From positions 1-64,000 of the IMG/VR virus record IMGVR_UViG_3300048837_000485: 64,000 nt of DNA, one strand, 5' to 3'. The position numbers and the translations under genes are program-made. The notes below the pieces were generated by a model. That model had not been told where the DNA came from and made no database searches. It worked only from the letters and a program-made list of their open reading frames with translations. Source of the DNA: a virus. Below are positions 18,303 to 26,146 of the stretch, piece by piece; the stretch's first letter is position 1; each line of letters starts with the position of its first letter.

Positions 18303-19292
18303 ATGTTTATAATAGATAAAAATAATACATATAAACTTGACGTTTCTGGTATATATTATATACTTAATACTATCAAAGATAAGTGGTATATAGGATCTAG
18401 TTTTAATATTAATCAAAGATTATCCAAACATTTTAGTGTATTAAAGGGTAATCGTCACAAAAATCCAGATTTACAAAAAGATTTTATATCTGATTATCAA
18501 AATATGGTATGCGGAGTACTATATACATGTGACACCAAAGATTTATTACATTATGAATATGAGTTTATAAATAAGTATGATAATTTATATAATATAATTA
18601 ACAAGTATAGGGAAATTGATATTAACGATATTGATCAAAAATATTTATACTCTAAATGCACAAAAGACGGTATTTTCGGATGCTGGAACCTAATTTCTAG
18701 AAGTAAAAAGGGTTATGGACAATGTAGTATCAATAATAAAAAATATTTGGCACATAGACTATCGTATTTTCTGAATCATCCATATGATAACCAACAACAA
18801 TTAATTTGTCATTCTTGCAATAATAAAAGATGTATTAATCCAAACCATTTATATGCTGGATCTTTTCAAGAAAATGCAAAAGATAATTCAGAAACCAATT
18901 TAAATTTTATTTACCATAACTTGATTAGAAATATTACCTATAGTAATAATATGATTACCAGAAGGGAAATTTTATATTTAGTTAATGATTATTATGATAC
19001 ATCTATGAGTTACGATTCATTTGATAATATAATTAACAATAAAGTGTCTCCTAATGAGGACTGGAAGTGTCCATATATTTTGAGAGATACAGAAAAACTA
19101 AGTAATATAAATTGGGATATTGTACATTATATTAGATGTCAAACTGGAAAAATTAATGAAATTTTACAAAACGTTATGAAAAAATATAATATTACAACTA
19201 CCGAGAGTACTATACGTAGAATTATTAAGAATAAAAGGTGGTACGATCCTAATTATATAATTCAACGGCAAATGGCCAAACTTATTAGATAA
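18303..19292 (+). CDS. Homing endonuclease with GIY-YIG and HNH domains
   Basis: Residues about 15-40 carry the GIY-YIG signature (GIYYILN ... WYIGSS, followed by the conserved Arg of NQRL). Residues about 115-200 carry an HNH module of the type found in phage homing enzymes: GCWNL, AHRLSYFLNHP, then ICHSCNNKRCINPNHLYAGS with the Cys pair, His and Asn. The C-terminal third is probably DNA-binding. A fusion of two nuclease folds in one polypeptide is unusual. The gene lies in the late operon 5 bases after the Cys-rich gene, consistent with invasion between structural genes. Confidence 0.85.
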   Translation: MFIIDKNNTYKLDVSGIYYILNTIKDKWYIGSSFNINQRLSKHFSVLKGNRHKNPDLQKDFISDYQNMVCGVLYTCDTKDLLHYEYEFINKYDNLYNIINKYREIDINDIDQKYLYSKCTKDGIFGCWNLISRSKKGYGQCSINNKKYLAHRLSYFLNHPYDNQQQLICHSCNNKRCINPNHLYAGSFQENAKDNSETNLNFIYHNLIRNITYSNNMITRREILYLVNDYYDTSMSYDSFDNIINNKVSPNEDWKCPYILRDTEKLSNINWDIVHYIRCQTGKINEILQNVMKKYNITTTESTIRRIIKNKRWYDPNYIIQRQMAKLIR

Positions 19293-19572
19293 ACCAGAAG
19301 AAAAACAGGCAGAAGAATAGTACATAGATAGTGACAACGTTCCTCTAACTGAGGACAAACAATAAAAATGATTATTTGGCTAGAAAAACGTTTATGACGT
19401 TCCTAATACTGAGAAAAACAATTACGGCCTCTACTGGGGGGGGGTATAGTAATAAAACACCTTATTGGCCCCCAAAGAAAAATGGCCAGATTTAACCGAG
19501 AACACCAAAGATAAAATCAATTAACTGTATAATCTTATAGTATTTGGATATTTTTTATTTGAGGAATTTAAT
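19293..19572 (+). other. 280-base noncoding stretch with a G9 run and two similar blocks
   Basis: This gap is long for this compact genome. It holds two similar blocks around 19338-19364 and 19396-19422 (acgttcct, then actgag, then aaacaat), the first with a small CCTC/GAGG hairpin. A run of nine G at about 19436-19444 is followed by a CCCCC run near 19471-19475 that could pair with it. A promoter-like TATAAT lies at 19528. No ORF of note. It may be a regulatory leader of the downstream membrane-protein gene. Confidence 0.5.
19525..19533 (+). promoter_or_regulatory. Putative promoter -10 (CTGTATAAT)
   Basis: A perfect TATAAT preceded by CTG, about 40 bases upstream of the ATG at 19573. The same CTGTATAAT recurs before the gene at 20362. 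No convincing -35 at 16-18 bases, so it is either phage-specific or activator-dependent. Confidence 0.35.
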
Positions 19573-20265
19573 ATGGCAACACGAAAAACAACTGGAAATA
19601 TTATGGCAGAAAAATATGAGTTCCAATATGACGAAAGATTAAGTACTTTAGAAGCGGATGTAAAACATGTAAACCAATCCGTTGACTCCCTGGCTAGATC
19701 AGTGGGTAATTTAGTTACCGAAATAAGATCAGAATTAAAAGAAATTAGGGAGGGAGGTAAAATTACATGGCCTTTGATTATGTCAGCTATTGGTACTATT
19801 GTTTCAGTAACAGCAATTCTTGGAGCTTTGTTTTGGCAAAGTATGCAACCTATGTATCTTATTATGGAACATGCGGAAGTCAATAGTGCCTTAGCAAGAG
19901 AAGTTATAAAAAAAGAAGCTGATTTAGAAAAAGAAATAGTAAGAACTAAATTTGATCTAAACCAAAGACAAATTGATTCTGACATACTTTATTTACAAAG
20001 TCATTTAGAGAAGCTTGTGAATGAATATGATTCTCATAAAATTAAAAACATAGAAAAAGATACTTCTCAGGATGAGAGAATAGCTTTTATACAAAAAGAA
20101 CTAGATGAACATTTAAATACCGGAGGACATTCTTCGGTTATATTAGAAATATCTGAATTAAGGTCAAAAATAGCATCAATTGAAGCTAATAGATTTACTT
20201 CTGAGAAAGGTTCAGAGATTGAGGGAAAGGTTGAAATATTGATGAATGATAGGAAAATTGAATAA
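19573..20265 (+). CDS. Membrane coiled-coil protein, holin-like
   Basis: 230 residues. Residues 15-60 are a heptad-rich coiled coil (DERLSTLEADVKHVNQSVDS). One strongly hydrophobic segment at about 65-88 (ITWPLIMSAIGTIVSV) follows, then a long charged helical tail. This coiled-coil-then-TM plan resembles XhlA-type holins, but the extra 140-residue C-terminal tail is longer than usual. SD GAGGAA before the ATG; a second in-frame ATG lies at 19603. It stands near the end of the late region, where lysis genes are common. A membrane-anchored structural or exclusion protein is the alternative. Confidence 0.5.
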   Translation: MATRKTTGNIMAEKYEFQYDERLSTLEADVKHVNQSVDSLARSVGNLVTEIRSELKEIREGGKITWPLIMSAIGTIVSVTAILGALFWQSMQPMYLIMEHAEVNSALAREVIKKEADLEKEIVRTKFDLNQRQIDSDILYLQSHLEKLVNEYDSHKIKNIEKDTSQDERIAFIQKELDEHLNTGGHSSVILEISELRSKIASIEANRFTSEKGSEIEGKVEILMNDRKIE

Positions 20266-20267
20266 AT

Positions 20268-20276
20268 CTGTATAAT
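20268..20276 (+). promoter_or_regulatory. Putative promoter -10 (CTGTATAAT)
   Basis: Same nonamer as at 19525, overlapping the few bases after the preceding stop and about 86 bases upstream of the ATG at 20362. It suggests a separate transcript for the small virion-type gene. Confidence 0.35.
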
Positions 20277-20284
20277 ATATTGAG

Positions 20285-20317
20285 ATGATGAGTGTAGGTT
20301 GTCTAGAGTGTCATCAT
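20285..20317 (+). other. Inverted repeat in the 5' leader of the 20362 gene
   Basis: A perfect 7-bp arm ATGATGA at 20285-20291 pairs with TCATCAT at 20311-20317 across a 19-base loop. It lies just after the putative -10, so it would be near the 5' end of the mRNA. It could stabilise an abundant late mRNA. Confidence 0.35.
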
Positions 20318-20361
20318 GCGGTTTCACATATAATTTAAAATGAAAAATAAGGTAATTTAAT

Positions 20362-20982
20362 ATGGCATCAATCAGTTTTTATTCGGGAGAAGATTTTGCA
20401 ATATCCAACCTGTCTTCGTCAGGTTTAGGATTTTTTGGGGCTGGGGGGTTTGGGAAGTCTGTAGAAGTTGGGGCATTTAATGACAGTACTTTTATTACAG
20501 ATGGTAATGGTACAATACAAGGACCACAGTGCGACAACATTAAAAGAGTACATCCGAACTCTGGCGTTGTAAATGGTGCAGGCCCTTATGATTTAACACA
20601 TATTCCGAATTATCTAGCAACATTAAATATTAGATTTGAACACTCTTCCGCTGTAAAAACACAAAACGGAGAGGTTAGAATTTATGATAGATCAAATATA
20701 AATAATGCTGCAAGCGGAGTTTCTACTTATGCGGCAGAAATAATTCATGGAAATACCTCAATAGCCGCAGGAGGAAGCGGAGATATTACTTGGGTGGGTC
20801 CATTATTTGGATCTGGTTCTATATTAGATTTGGTTGATAGTCCTGGAACAAGCGGAGATAGTCCAAATGGGTCTAGCACTACAGACACTCGTCATGATCA
20901 TTATATAGCCATTTCTGCAAGCCCTGATAGTGTTGGGAGCAAAAATCTTTACTCTTTGTACGCGAGTTTTGAATACATTTGA
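20362..20982 (+). CDS. Putative virion structural protein (206 aa)
   Basis: Compact, Gly/Ser/Asn-rich, beta-type protein with no charged helices. Motifs such as GAGGFGKSV, AVKTQNGEVRIYD and AISASPDS match a type of small conserved virion protein I associate with environmental phages. This is recollection without a search. It is the last plus-strand gene, with its own promoter-like element and a strong terminator just after it, as expected for a highly expressed late gene. SD is weak (AAGGTAATTTAAT). A decoration or tail-fibre accessory role is possible. Confidence 0.6.
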   Translation: MASISFYSGEDFAISNLSSSGLGFFGAGGFGKSVEVGAFNDSTFITDGNGTIQGPQCDNIKRVHPNSGVVNGAGPYDLTHIPNYLATLNIRFEHSSAVKTQNGEVRIYDRSNINNAASGVSTYAAEIIHGNTSIAAGGSGDITWVGPLFGSGSILDLVDSPGTSGDSPNGSSTTDTRHDHYIAISASPDSVGSKNLYSLYASFEYI

Positions 20983-21006
20983 GTCCTTTTGTACCAACAG
21001 TTTACA

Positions 21007-22977
21007 TCAACTAGACCCATTTAAAATATGGGTCTTTTTCTTTATATACTTGACTTGTCCACAGTCCCAAATTTTATATAATCCATTATCATATCCAGTA
21101 TTTCCTGGAAATTTCATTCGGTGGAATGTTTTATCATCCTTTACCCATTTAAAACTGATAAAATTACTTGCAAAACTAAATCCTAAATTTTCTAGATATT
21201 CTCCAGATCCGTACCTTTGATCTATAAAAGTTTGAATATCTTTATTATAAATATTATCTATATGTTTGATTAATCTAGAGAATCCACCAATTACGGTTGT
21301 ATTTAATATATGACAAAATCTTGATATATCTATAAATTCTTTTTTATTAGTAATTTGAATACATGTAACTAGTTTGTTATTATATTCTAACCCAAAGATT
21401 TTACCCTTACCGTTTTCCATTAGATGATTATTTTTTAAAAACTCTTTGCCAATCTGGTATTTTACTTCTACTATCTTACACTTTCTAGCAAAAATCCTAT
21501 TACTTTTATGTATCTTATTTAAAATAATAGACTCTACTATATCTAATTTTTTTGTTATCTCGTCCTCTCTAAAGAATACAGAATCATATCCTAGTTTATT
21601 ATAATTATTTTTTTTGTTTTTATGATATTGATTATTTTTATTAATTGCGTCTGAGTGCCAATATAGACCATCACTTTCTATTACCAATTTATAATCTTCT
21701 AAAATAAAGTCGGTATAGTTTACTCCTAGTTTTTTATTATTACTAAATTGTATATTGTGTTTTTCTAATATCGACTGTATTAGTATTTCTATACTACTTC
21801 TGTTTGGCTCCATAGATATAGCAAATTCAAACCCATATTGCGATACGTGTTTATTAAACCAGGAAATATTCCTACCTAATTCTATTGCTATTTGTGATCC
21901 AGTTTTTCCATTATAAACATTAGCTTGTCCACGATCTATTGTTAGTTGTCTAAACTTTTCCCTGTTTTCATCTAATTGTTGTGGATAGTCTACACCATAT
22001 TTTTCTATATTATTATTTTTTGTTATTTCTTTTACAATGTCGGATTTAGATGCATGTGTTACTCCGTATTTTTCTAAACTAGTGGCGACTATTTTTTTCT
22101 TAATTTCTTCTGATTGTTGAGGATACTCAGTTCCGTATTTTTTTACATTCGTAGCCTTACGTTTTTTTTGTACTTCAGTAGTTTGTGTAAAACAATAATT
22201 ATTATCCTTATTAATCTGATGTGCTATCTTTAGATTTTCTGATCCTATATTTCCAGACTGTATAAAATAACAATTATCTGGAAAAAAACCAATATTGTCT
22301 ATTTTTCTAGTTAATGAATAGCCCTCTTTCCATATTAATATAGCCCAATCATAAAAATTTTTGAAATTATTCCAAGATTTATATATTTCTAATCCTAAAT
22401 AATCATTACTATTTTTATTATAACATCTTGTTTTCATAGATTTCCATGAATTATATAATGGGTGACCGGTTAAACCATGCTCCTTGTCTTTATTAAGGCT
22501 CTTCATTCTATTAGATGCTAATTCTCTATTATAACATCCGCAACTTTTAGTAGTTCCACTTTTTAGGGAGTGGTGTGGTATATTTTTTATTATTCCACAT
22601 TTACATTTACACTTATACTGAGTTTTACCGTCTTCCAAGAAACCATTTTCAATTATGGTAAAATAATTGAACTCGTCTCCAATATTAAATAATTGAAATT
22701 TTTTAATTTTTAATTGTCGTGCTCTAATTAATATAGAATTTTTTGTGCGATTTAGTTTTTCTGCTAATATGTCCGTATCAAAATGAATATAATTTTCTAT
22801 TAAAAATTTATCATCTTCTTTAGTCCATCGTTCTGGTGATTTATTATAACCCAATCTATGTGCTTTTTTAGATACAGATATTTGTGTTTTATTTAATACT
22901 TTTGATATTTCGTCATACGAAGATAACTCTACATTATCTATTAAATATTGCGTCTCTTCTTTGGTCCATCTGTTCAT
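21007..22977 (-). CDS. Large multidomain EDxHD-type homing endonuclease
   Basis: 656 residues from the ATG at 22977, which has SD GGAG six bases upstream; a GTG at 22989 is less likely. Order of parts: two Myb/SANT-like helix units (RWTKEETQYLI and RWTKEDDKFLI); a Cys4-type zinc unit (CKCKCG ... KSCGC); an HNH-like or DNA-contact region with TRCYNKNS; three repeats of the KYGxxYPQQS type; then a Vsr-like EDxHD nuclease core (VIESDGLYWHSD with nearby FREDE); and a C-terminal domain ending with FIDQRYGSGEYLENLGF. This architecture is known from phage homing endonucleases. It is convergent to the late operon and overlaps its terminator. Confidence 0.88.
   Translation of the reverse strand: MNRWTKEETQYLIDNVELSSYDEISKVLNKTQISVSKKAHRLGYNKSPERWTKEDDKFLIENYIHFDTDILAEKLNRTKNSILIRARQLKIKKFQLFNIGDEFNYFTIIENGFLEDGKTQYKCKCKCGIIKNIPHHSLKSGTTKSCGCYNRELASNRMKSLNKDKEHGLTGHPLYNSWKSMKTRCYNKNSNDYLGLEIYKSWNNFKNFYDWAILIWKEGYSLTRKIDNIGFFPDNCYFIQSGNIGSENLKIAHQINKDNNYCFTQTTEVQKKRKATNVKKYGTEYPQQSEEIKKKIVATSLEKYGVTHASKSDIVKEITKNNNIEKYGVDYPQQLDENREKFRQLTIDRGQANVYNGKTGSQIAIELGRNISWFNKHVSQYGFEFAISMEPNRSSIEILIQSILEKHNIQFSNNKKLGVNYTDFILEDYKLVIESDGLYWHSDAINKNNQYHKNKKNNYNKLGYDSVFFREDEITKKLDIVESIILNKIHKSNRIFARKCKIVEVKYQIGKEFLKNNHLMENGKGKIFGLEYNNKLVTCIQITNKKEFIDISRFCHILNTTVIGGFSRLIKHIDNIYNKDIQTFIDQRYGSGEYLENLGFSFASNFISFKWVKDDKTFHRMKFPGNTGYDNGLYKIWDCGQVKYIKKKTHILNGSS
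21013..21040 (+). terminator. Rho-independent terminator ending the late operon
   Basis: A 7-bp GC-containing stem AGACCCA / TGGGTCT (21013-21019 and 21029-21035) with a 9-base AT loop is followed directly by a T run. It stops plus-strand transcription from the late genes. It is also part of the coding sequence of the convergent endonuclease gene, whose last codons cross the hairpin. Confidence 0.9.
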
Positions 22978-23027
22978 CTGTATCTCCACATAACAATCAT
23001 GTTGTATATAAAAAGTATTACTACTAT

Positions 23028-23035
23028 ATTATACA
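23028..23035 (-). promoter_or_regulatory. Putative minus-strand promoter -10 (TGTATAAT)
   Basis: TGTATAAT on the minus strand about 50 bases upstream of the endonuclease ATG at 22977. The same octamer precedes two other endonuclease genes in this window. -35 not clear. Chance occurrence in AT-rich DNA is possible. Confidence 0.35.
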
Positions 23036-23052
23036 TATTTTTAAAAAAACAC

Positions 23053-23256
23053 CTAAATACACCTACCCTCTTTTCCACAATCCTTATATTTAAGCCCACT
23101 TCCACATGGGCATTTTTTATTTCTAGGCATAACCTGACCACCACGAATGCTTCTACCGTTCGTTGTGTGAACTGGAATACAATACTGCCGCTCTTGCTCT
23201 TTATCCCCAATCATATTTAAAATATCGTTAATTTCATTAGTTGAGTCTTGATTCAT
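23053..23256 (-). CDS. Small SEC-C motif protein (67 aa)
   Basis: The C-terminal half, PRNKKCPCGSGLKYKDCG, is a clear SEC-C zinc motif (CxCGSGxKYKxC) like that at the end of SecA. The first 40 residues are acidic and unremarkable. SEC-C motifs bind zinc and mediate protein or ribosome contacts, and the phage role is unknown. It stops 3 bases before, and is followed on the minus strand by, the endonuclease promoter region. It is probably co-transcribed with the upstream exported proteins. Confidence 0.75.
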   Translation of the reverse strand: MNQDSTNEINDILNMIGDKEQERQYCIPVHTTNGRSIRGGQVMPRNKKCPCGSGLKYKDCGKEGRCI

Positions 23257-23259
23257 TTT

Positions 23260-23565
23260 TTAATTCCTGTATTCATATTGTTGTTCTAAAATACTATTTT
23301 CTTTTAGTTCTAAATAATCTTTTGTATATTCTTCATTATAAATATCTGTTGGTAGTTTTATACCATTTGTGATCATAGCATTATTCACAGCACGACGAAT
23401 AATCTCTGGATCTATTGATATAGACATAGGTGATAATGCAGCTGGCATTAGAGTTGTAACTGAAGATATTGCAGCGGTACCGGTTCTGGTAATAGAATAT
23501 GGTACAATTGAGGATGGTGTAAAAAACAACCCAACCAATCCTTTTAATAATCCCCTACGTTCCAT
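23260..23565 (-). CDS. Small exported or membrane-associated protein with an RR-LLKG start
   Basis: 101 residues. The N-terminus MERRGLLKGLVGLFF has twin arginines followed by a short hydrophobic stretch, resembling a Tat or Sec signal. A second hydrophobic Thr/Ala-rich region covers about 25-50. The rest is acidic and helical. Its ATG overlaps the TAA of the preceding exported-protein gene (TAATG), so the two are coupled. I do not recognise the family. Candidate roles are envelope modification or lysis accessory, by export signal alone. Confidence 0.5.
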   Translation of the reverse strand: MERRGLLKGLVGLFFTPSSIVPYSITRTGTAAISSVTTLMPAALSPMSISIDPEIIRRAVNNAMITNGIKLPTDIYNEEYTKDYLELKENSILEQQYEYRN

Positions 23566-24071
23566 TATTTTCTCTCCTCGTAAAACTGATGTGCCTCCAG
23601 GCCCTCCAAAAATCGTCTGTAACGTATTCTTTCGTTTCCTGATAGGAGTGACCGATACTCAAACAAACGGCTTCTAAGGGGCAATATTGAGCGTCTAACG
23701 GTAATTCCATCCCAGAATCCCATCTCTCCAGACATGGCCCTATTAATATCTAGTACTTCTGGGGAGTCTGACATGAGAAAAAACTCTGGCCAGTTAATTA
23801 TTCCGCCATTATATTCTTCTTGTGTAAGAACTGGTGGTAATCTAGAATCGTTGCATTTCTTTAGGGTCTCTGCTGATGGTGCTGGCTCATGTATTTGATT
23901 GGATTTGTTTAACTGTTTTAACTTAAAATAGTAATCTGCTTCATTATACATTCTCCCGTATAAATAATCCTTACTTTTGACTATATCCTGTTCTTGTGTT
24001 TGAACAAGTATATTTTGTCCGTAGGAAAATTGAGGCAGAAGAATTAGTAATAGGTATAGTGCGTACTTCAT
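23565..24071 (-). CDS. Secreted protein with Sec signal peptide (168 aa)
   Basis: MKYALYLLLILLPQFSYGQN is a textbook signal peptide: a basic start, a Leu-rich core and a small-residue cleavage site near Tyr-Gly-Gln. There is no lipobox cysteine. The mature part is about 148 residues, mostly helical, with an Arg-rich end (NERIRYRRFLEGLEAHQFY). It is coupled to the next small exported gene. It may act in the periplasm of a Gram-negative host, for instance as a spanin-like or superinfection factor, but nothing in the sequence fixes this. Confidence 0.6.
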   Translation of the reverse strand: MKYALYLLLILLPQFSYGQNILVQTQEQDIVKSKDYLYGRMYNEADYYFKLKQLNKSNQIHEPAPSAETLKKCNDSRLPPVLTQEEYNGGIINWPEFFLMSDSPEVLDINRAMSGEMGFWDGITVRRSILPLRSRLFEYRSLLSGNERIRYRRFLEGLEAHQFYEERK

Positions 24072-24074
24072 TTT

Positions 24075-24440
24075 TTATATCTCTGGATATATTCCATTCT
24101 CTACGTGTATTGCACGATCATCTATATAATAATGTGCGGCTGGCTTACCCTGTCCTGTCCATACTTCATCATATGGTATTTCGTTCTTAACTAACCACTC
24201 TTCTACTAACTTTCTAAGATACATACTATAATCCTCAAATGGTACATATCCAGGTATATCTTTTACATTCATAGACAGGTTCGTCCGAACTGTAAAAATA
24301 ATAATTTTATACTTATTAGAAAGGTTAGTCATAAACTCTTTTGCGGCCGGAAAGGGTTTTCCAATATTATTAATACCCTTCCATCCATTATATTCAGCCA
24401 ACGTTCCATCTAAATCAACACAAATTGTTTTCTTATTCAT
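24075..24440 (-). CDS. HAD-family phosphatase
   Basis: The first HAD motif is intact (ICVDLDGTLAEY, with both catalytic Asp). Motif II is IIIFTVRTN, and a late acidic motif is YYIDDRA. At 121 residues it is the compact cap-less phage form, related to the 3'-phosphatase half of polynucleotide kinases and small nucleotidases. It overlaps the upstream gene by 4 bases (ATGA). Substrate unknown. It may pair functionally with the separate P-loop kinase at 30420, but the two genes are 6 kb apart. Confidence 0.8.
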   Translation of the reverse strand: MNKKTICVDLDGTLAEYNGWKGINNIGKPFPAAKEFMTNLSNKYKIIIFTVRTNLSMNVKDIPGYVPFEDYSMYLRKLVEEWLVKNEIPYDEVWTGQGKPAAHYYIDDRAIHVENGIYPEI

Positions 24441-24787
24441 TTTAAAAAATCCAGATATATGCCCTGTGGTACAACTACACCAACTCTATACGGAGTTTTT
24501 TCAGTAGTTAAATAACCATCCTTAGCATATATTTCATCGTTTAGTTTATAATTCAGCCAATCCCAATGTTCAATAATACCCTGTTGTAAAACAGTAAACT
24601 TTCCACCTTTAACGTGTTCATTAAATTGCGGCTTAGTTTCGTCTTGTTCTACTACATTATACATAGACATACCAGACGGCTTACCTTTTTTACATTTACT
24701 GGCTTGTATTCCATATTTAGTTTTGGTAAGTTTTACTAGATCATATACTTTAAATAATTCTTTGGCAAAAACATTTGTTGTTATCAT
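24437..24787 (-). CDS. Hypothetical protein (116 aa)
   Basis: Mixed alpha/beta protein of unknown family with a basic central stretch (YGIQASKCKKGKPSG). It is coupled on both sides: its ATG overlaps the TGA of the 52-residue gene upstream, and its TGA overlaps the ATG of the HAD phosphatase gene. The stable three-gene coupling argues that it is real. No membrane segment, no enzyme motif. Confidence 0.6.
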   Translation of the reverse strand: MITTNVFAKELFKVYDLVKLTKTKYGIQASKCKKGKPSGMSMYNVVEQDETKPQFNEHVKGGKFTVLQQGIIEHWDWLNYKLNDEIYAKDGYLTTEKTPYRVGVVVPQGIYLDFLK

Positions 24788-24942
24788 ACTTTAGTTCTTT
24801 CTATTATAGAATCACAAAACTGTTTTCTATCAAAATTAGAAAAATCTTTAGCCCATTCTTGTTTATCTAACCAGGATAATGCATCTATTAAGACTATATG
24901 GTATTTTTTATCGTATTTAGAAATTAATTCTGAATTACTCAT
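24784..24942 (-). CDS. Small hypothetical protein (52 aa)
   Basis: An open frame starting MSNSELISKYDKKYH and ending CDSIIERTKV. It is supported by ATGA overlaps at both ends with its neighbours, which is the usual spacing in this operon. Charged and probably helical. No recognised motif. It fills what would otherwise be a gap. Confidence 0.65.
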   Translation of the reverse strand: MSNSELISKYDKKYHIVLIDALSWLDKQEWAKDFSNFDRKQFCDSIIERTKV

Positions 24943-25286
24943 ATTATCAAATTTATCCCTTCATGCTTAAAGATACAATAGCCACAACTCTTACAACTTC
25001 CATCTATAACTGAGCTAACCCTTATCTCTTTCATATTACCACATCTACAAAGAAATAGGCCGAAAGTTTTATTCTCCCGGCCACATTTCTTTTTAAATGG
25101 TACATCTATTAATGTTAGTCTATTATTAGAATATGGAGGCTGAATACCAAACTGTTTAGCTCTTAATCTTTTCTTTTTAGACTTGACGGCATCAACAGTT
25201 TTAGATAATATCTCAGCCAGTTCTTCATTACTAAGATGTAAGTTATCTACTATGTATAATTCTTCTGCTTTAGTCCACGGTTTCAT
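24939..25286 (-). CDS. Myb-like plus zinc-binding protein, truncated homing-endonuclease relative
   Basis: Residues 1-50 are a Myb/SANT-like unit (PWTKAEELYIVDN ... LSNEELAEIL), the same type found at the N-termini of the large endonucleases at 21007 and 53478. Residues 75-105 carry a Cys4 cluster (FLCRCG ... CKSCGYC). The nuclease domain that normally follows is absent, and the protein stops at 115 residues. The end is coupled (ATGA) to the next gene, so it is not obviously decaying. It may be a retained DNA-binding regulator or a relic. Confidence 0.65.
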   Translation of the reverse strand: MKPWTKAEELYIVDNLHLSNEELAEILSKTVDAVKSKKKRLRAKQFGIQPPYSNNRLTLIDVPFKKKCGRENKTFGLFLCRCGNMKEIRVSSVIDGSCKSCGYCIFKHEGINLII

Positions 25287-25476
25287 CTTCGTCTTCTAAC
25301 GGCTCAAATATTGGCTTTAATAGAATAAAAGTTTGATCATTCTTTTTAACCCAGCCTAATTCAGTAAGTTTAGCTTGGTCAATTGGTGAAATACCACCCC
25401 TGGTTTTAACTTGTGTATAGGTATCGGTTGAGCTAAATTCTAATGTATAGTGTTGTAGTAAGTCTGGTAGGTTCAT
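25270..25476 (-). CDS. Hypothetical protein (68 aa)
   Basis: Short acidic protein with no recognised motif. Its 3' end overlaps the start of the Myb-like gene by 17 bases. The C-terminus is a run of acidic residues (EPLEDEDETVD) that encodes the ribosome-binding region of the next gene. Confidence 0.5.
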   Translation of the reverse strand: MNLPDLLQHYTLEFSSTDTYTQVKTRGGISPIDQAKLTELGWVKKNDQTFILLKPIFEPLEDEDETVD

Positions 25477-25524
25477 TATTTATCCTTAACAAGATATATT
25501 ATGTTCGTATACTGCAATTATTTT

Positions 25525-25755
25525 TTAACCACGCTCTTTAGACATTTCTTGTAATTTATCAAATTTAAGATCTTGATAACCAAAAATTTCTAACGGAATA
25601 GGAATATCATAATCCTGCATAATTTGATATTTTTCTATATTAAAACAAATATCTAAATGTCTTTTAATTTCTGATAATTGTTCTTCATTGATGATTTTAG
25701 GATTTTCTAATTCTAAATATCCTCGTAACCAATATCCAAAATCACGAAACGTCAT
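25525..25755 (-). CDS. Hypothetical protein (76 aa)
   Basis: Starts MTFRDFGYWLRGYLEL and continues as an amphipathic helical protein. This N-terminal pattern is common among small phage proteins of unknown function that I recall. Its ATG overlaps the stop of the preceding gene (1 base), so the two are coupled. No motif gives a function. Confidence 0.6.
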   Translation of the reverse strand: MTFRDFGYWLRGYLELENPKIINEEQLSEIKRHLDICFNIEKYQIMQDYDIPIPLEIFGYQDLKFDKLQEMSKERG

Positions 25756-26144
25756 TATGCACTTTCTTTTTCTTTCTTAATGTATTTCGACCATCCATTT
25801 AAACCAGCAAGTGAGCTTTCTGGGACTTGCCACTTAGGAAACAACCCATCACTTCCGTCATCTAAGATACCAAATGCTTTTTTATATCCAGCCATTGGAC
25901 CAGATTTAACAATCTTTTCAAAATAGTCAGCAGTCTTTGTCTTACCCTTTTCATCTTGATATTCTGCCGACCGAACTTTAAATTGAATGTCATTTGATGT
26001 TACATATTTACCATCAATTCTAGCAGCAGCATCATCTTCAAAAACTTCTTGAAATCGAGCCAGTTCTCTCCAGATTTCTTTTTGTGTGCTACCTTCTAGA
26101 GTTACTGTCATACGACCATCTTTTGTTGTATAATTTAGCTTCAT
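25755..26144 (-). CDS. Hypothetical protein (129 aa)
   Basis: N-terminal beta hairpin (MKLNYTTKDGRMTVTLEG), then a charged alpha/beta middle and a C-terminus rich in Lys/Glu. It looks like a small soluble phage protein that I associate with early regions, but I cannot name it. It is followed by a coupled gene and lies between other early-type genes, so a nucleic-acid or regulatory role is possible but unproved. Confidence 0.6.
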   Translation of the reverse strand: MKLNYTTKDGRMTVTLEGSTQKEIWRELARFQEVFEDDAAARIDGKYVTSNDIQFKVRSAEYQDEKGKTKTADYFEKIVKSGPMAGYKKAFGILDDGSDGLFPKWQVPESSLAGLNGWSKYIKKEKESA

Positions 26145-26146
26145 AC

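Noticed and set aside
22974-23210. Minus-strand 78-aa ORF overlapping the SEC-C gene
   Set aside because: The alternative frame at 23053-23256 has a conserved SEC-C motif and fits the operon spacing, so this one is a shadow.
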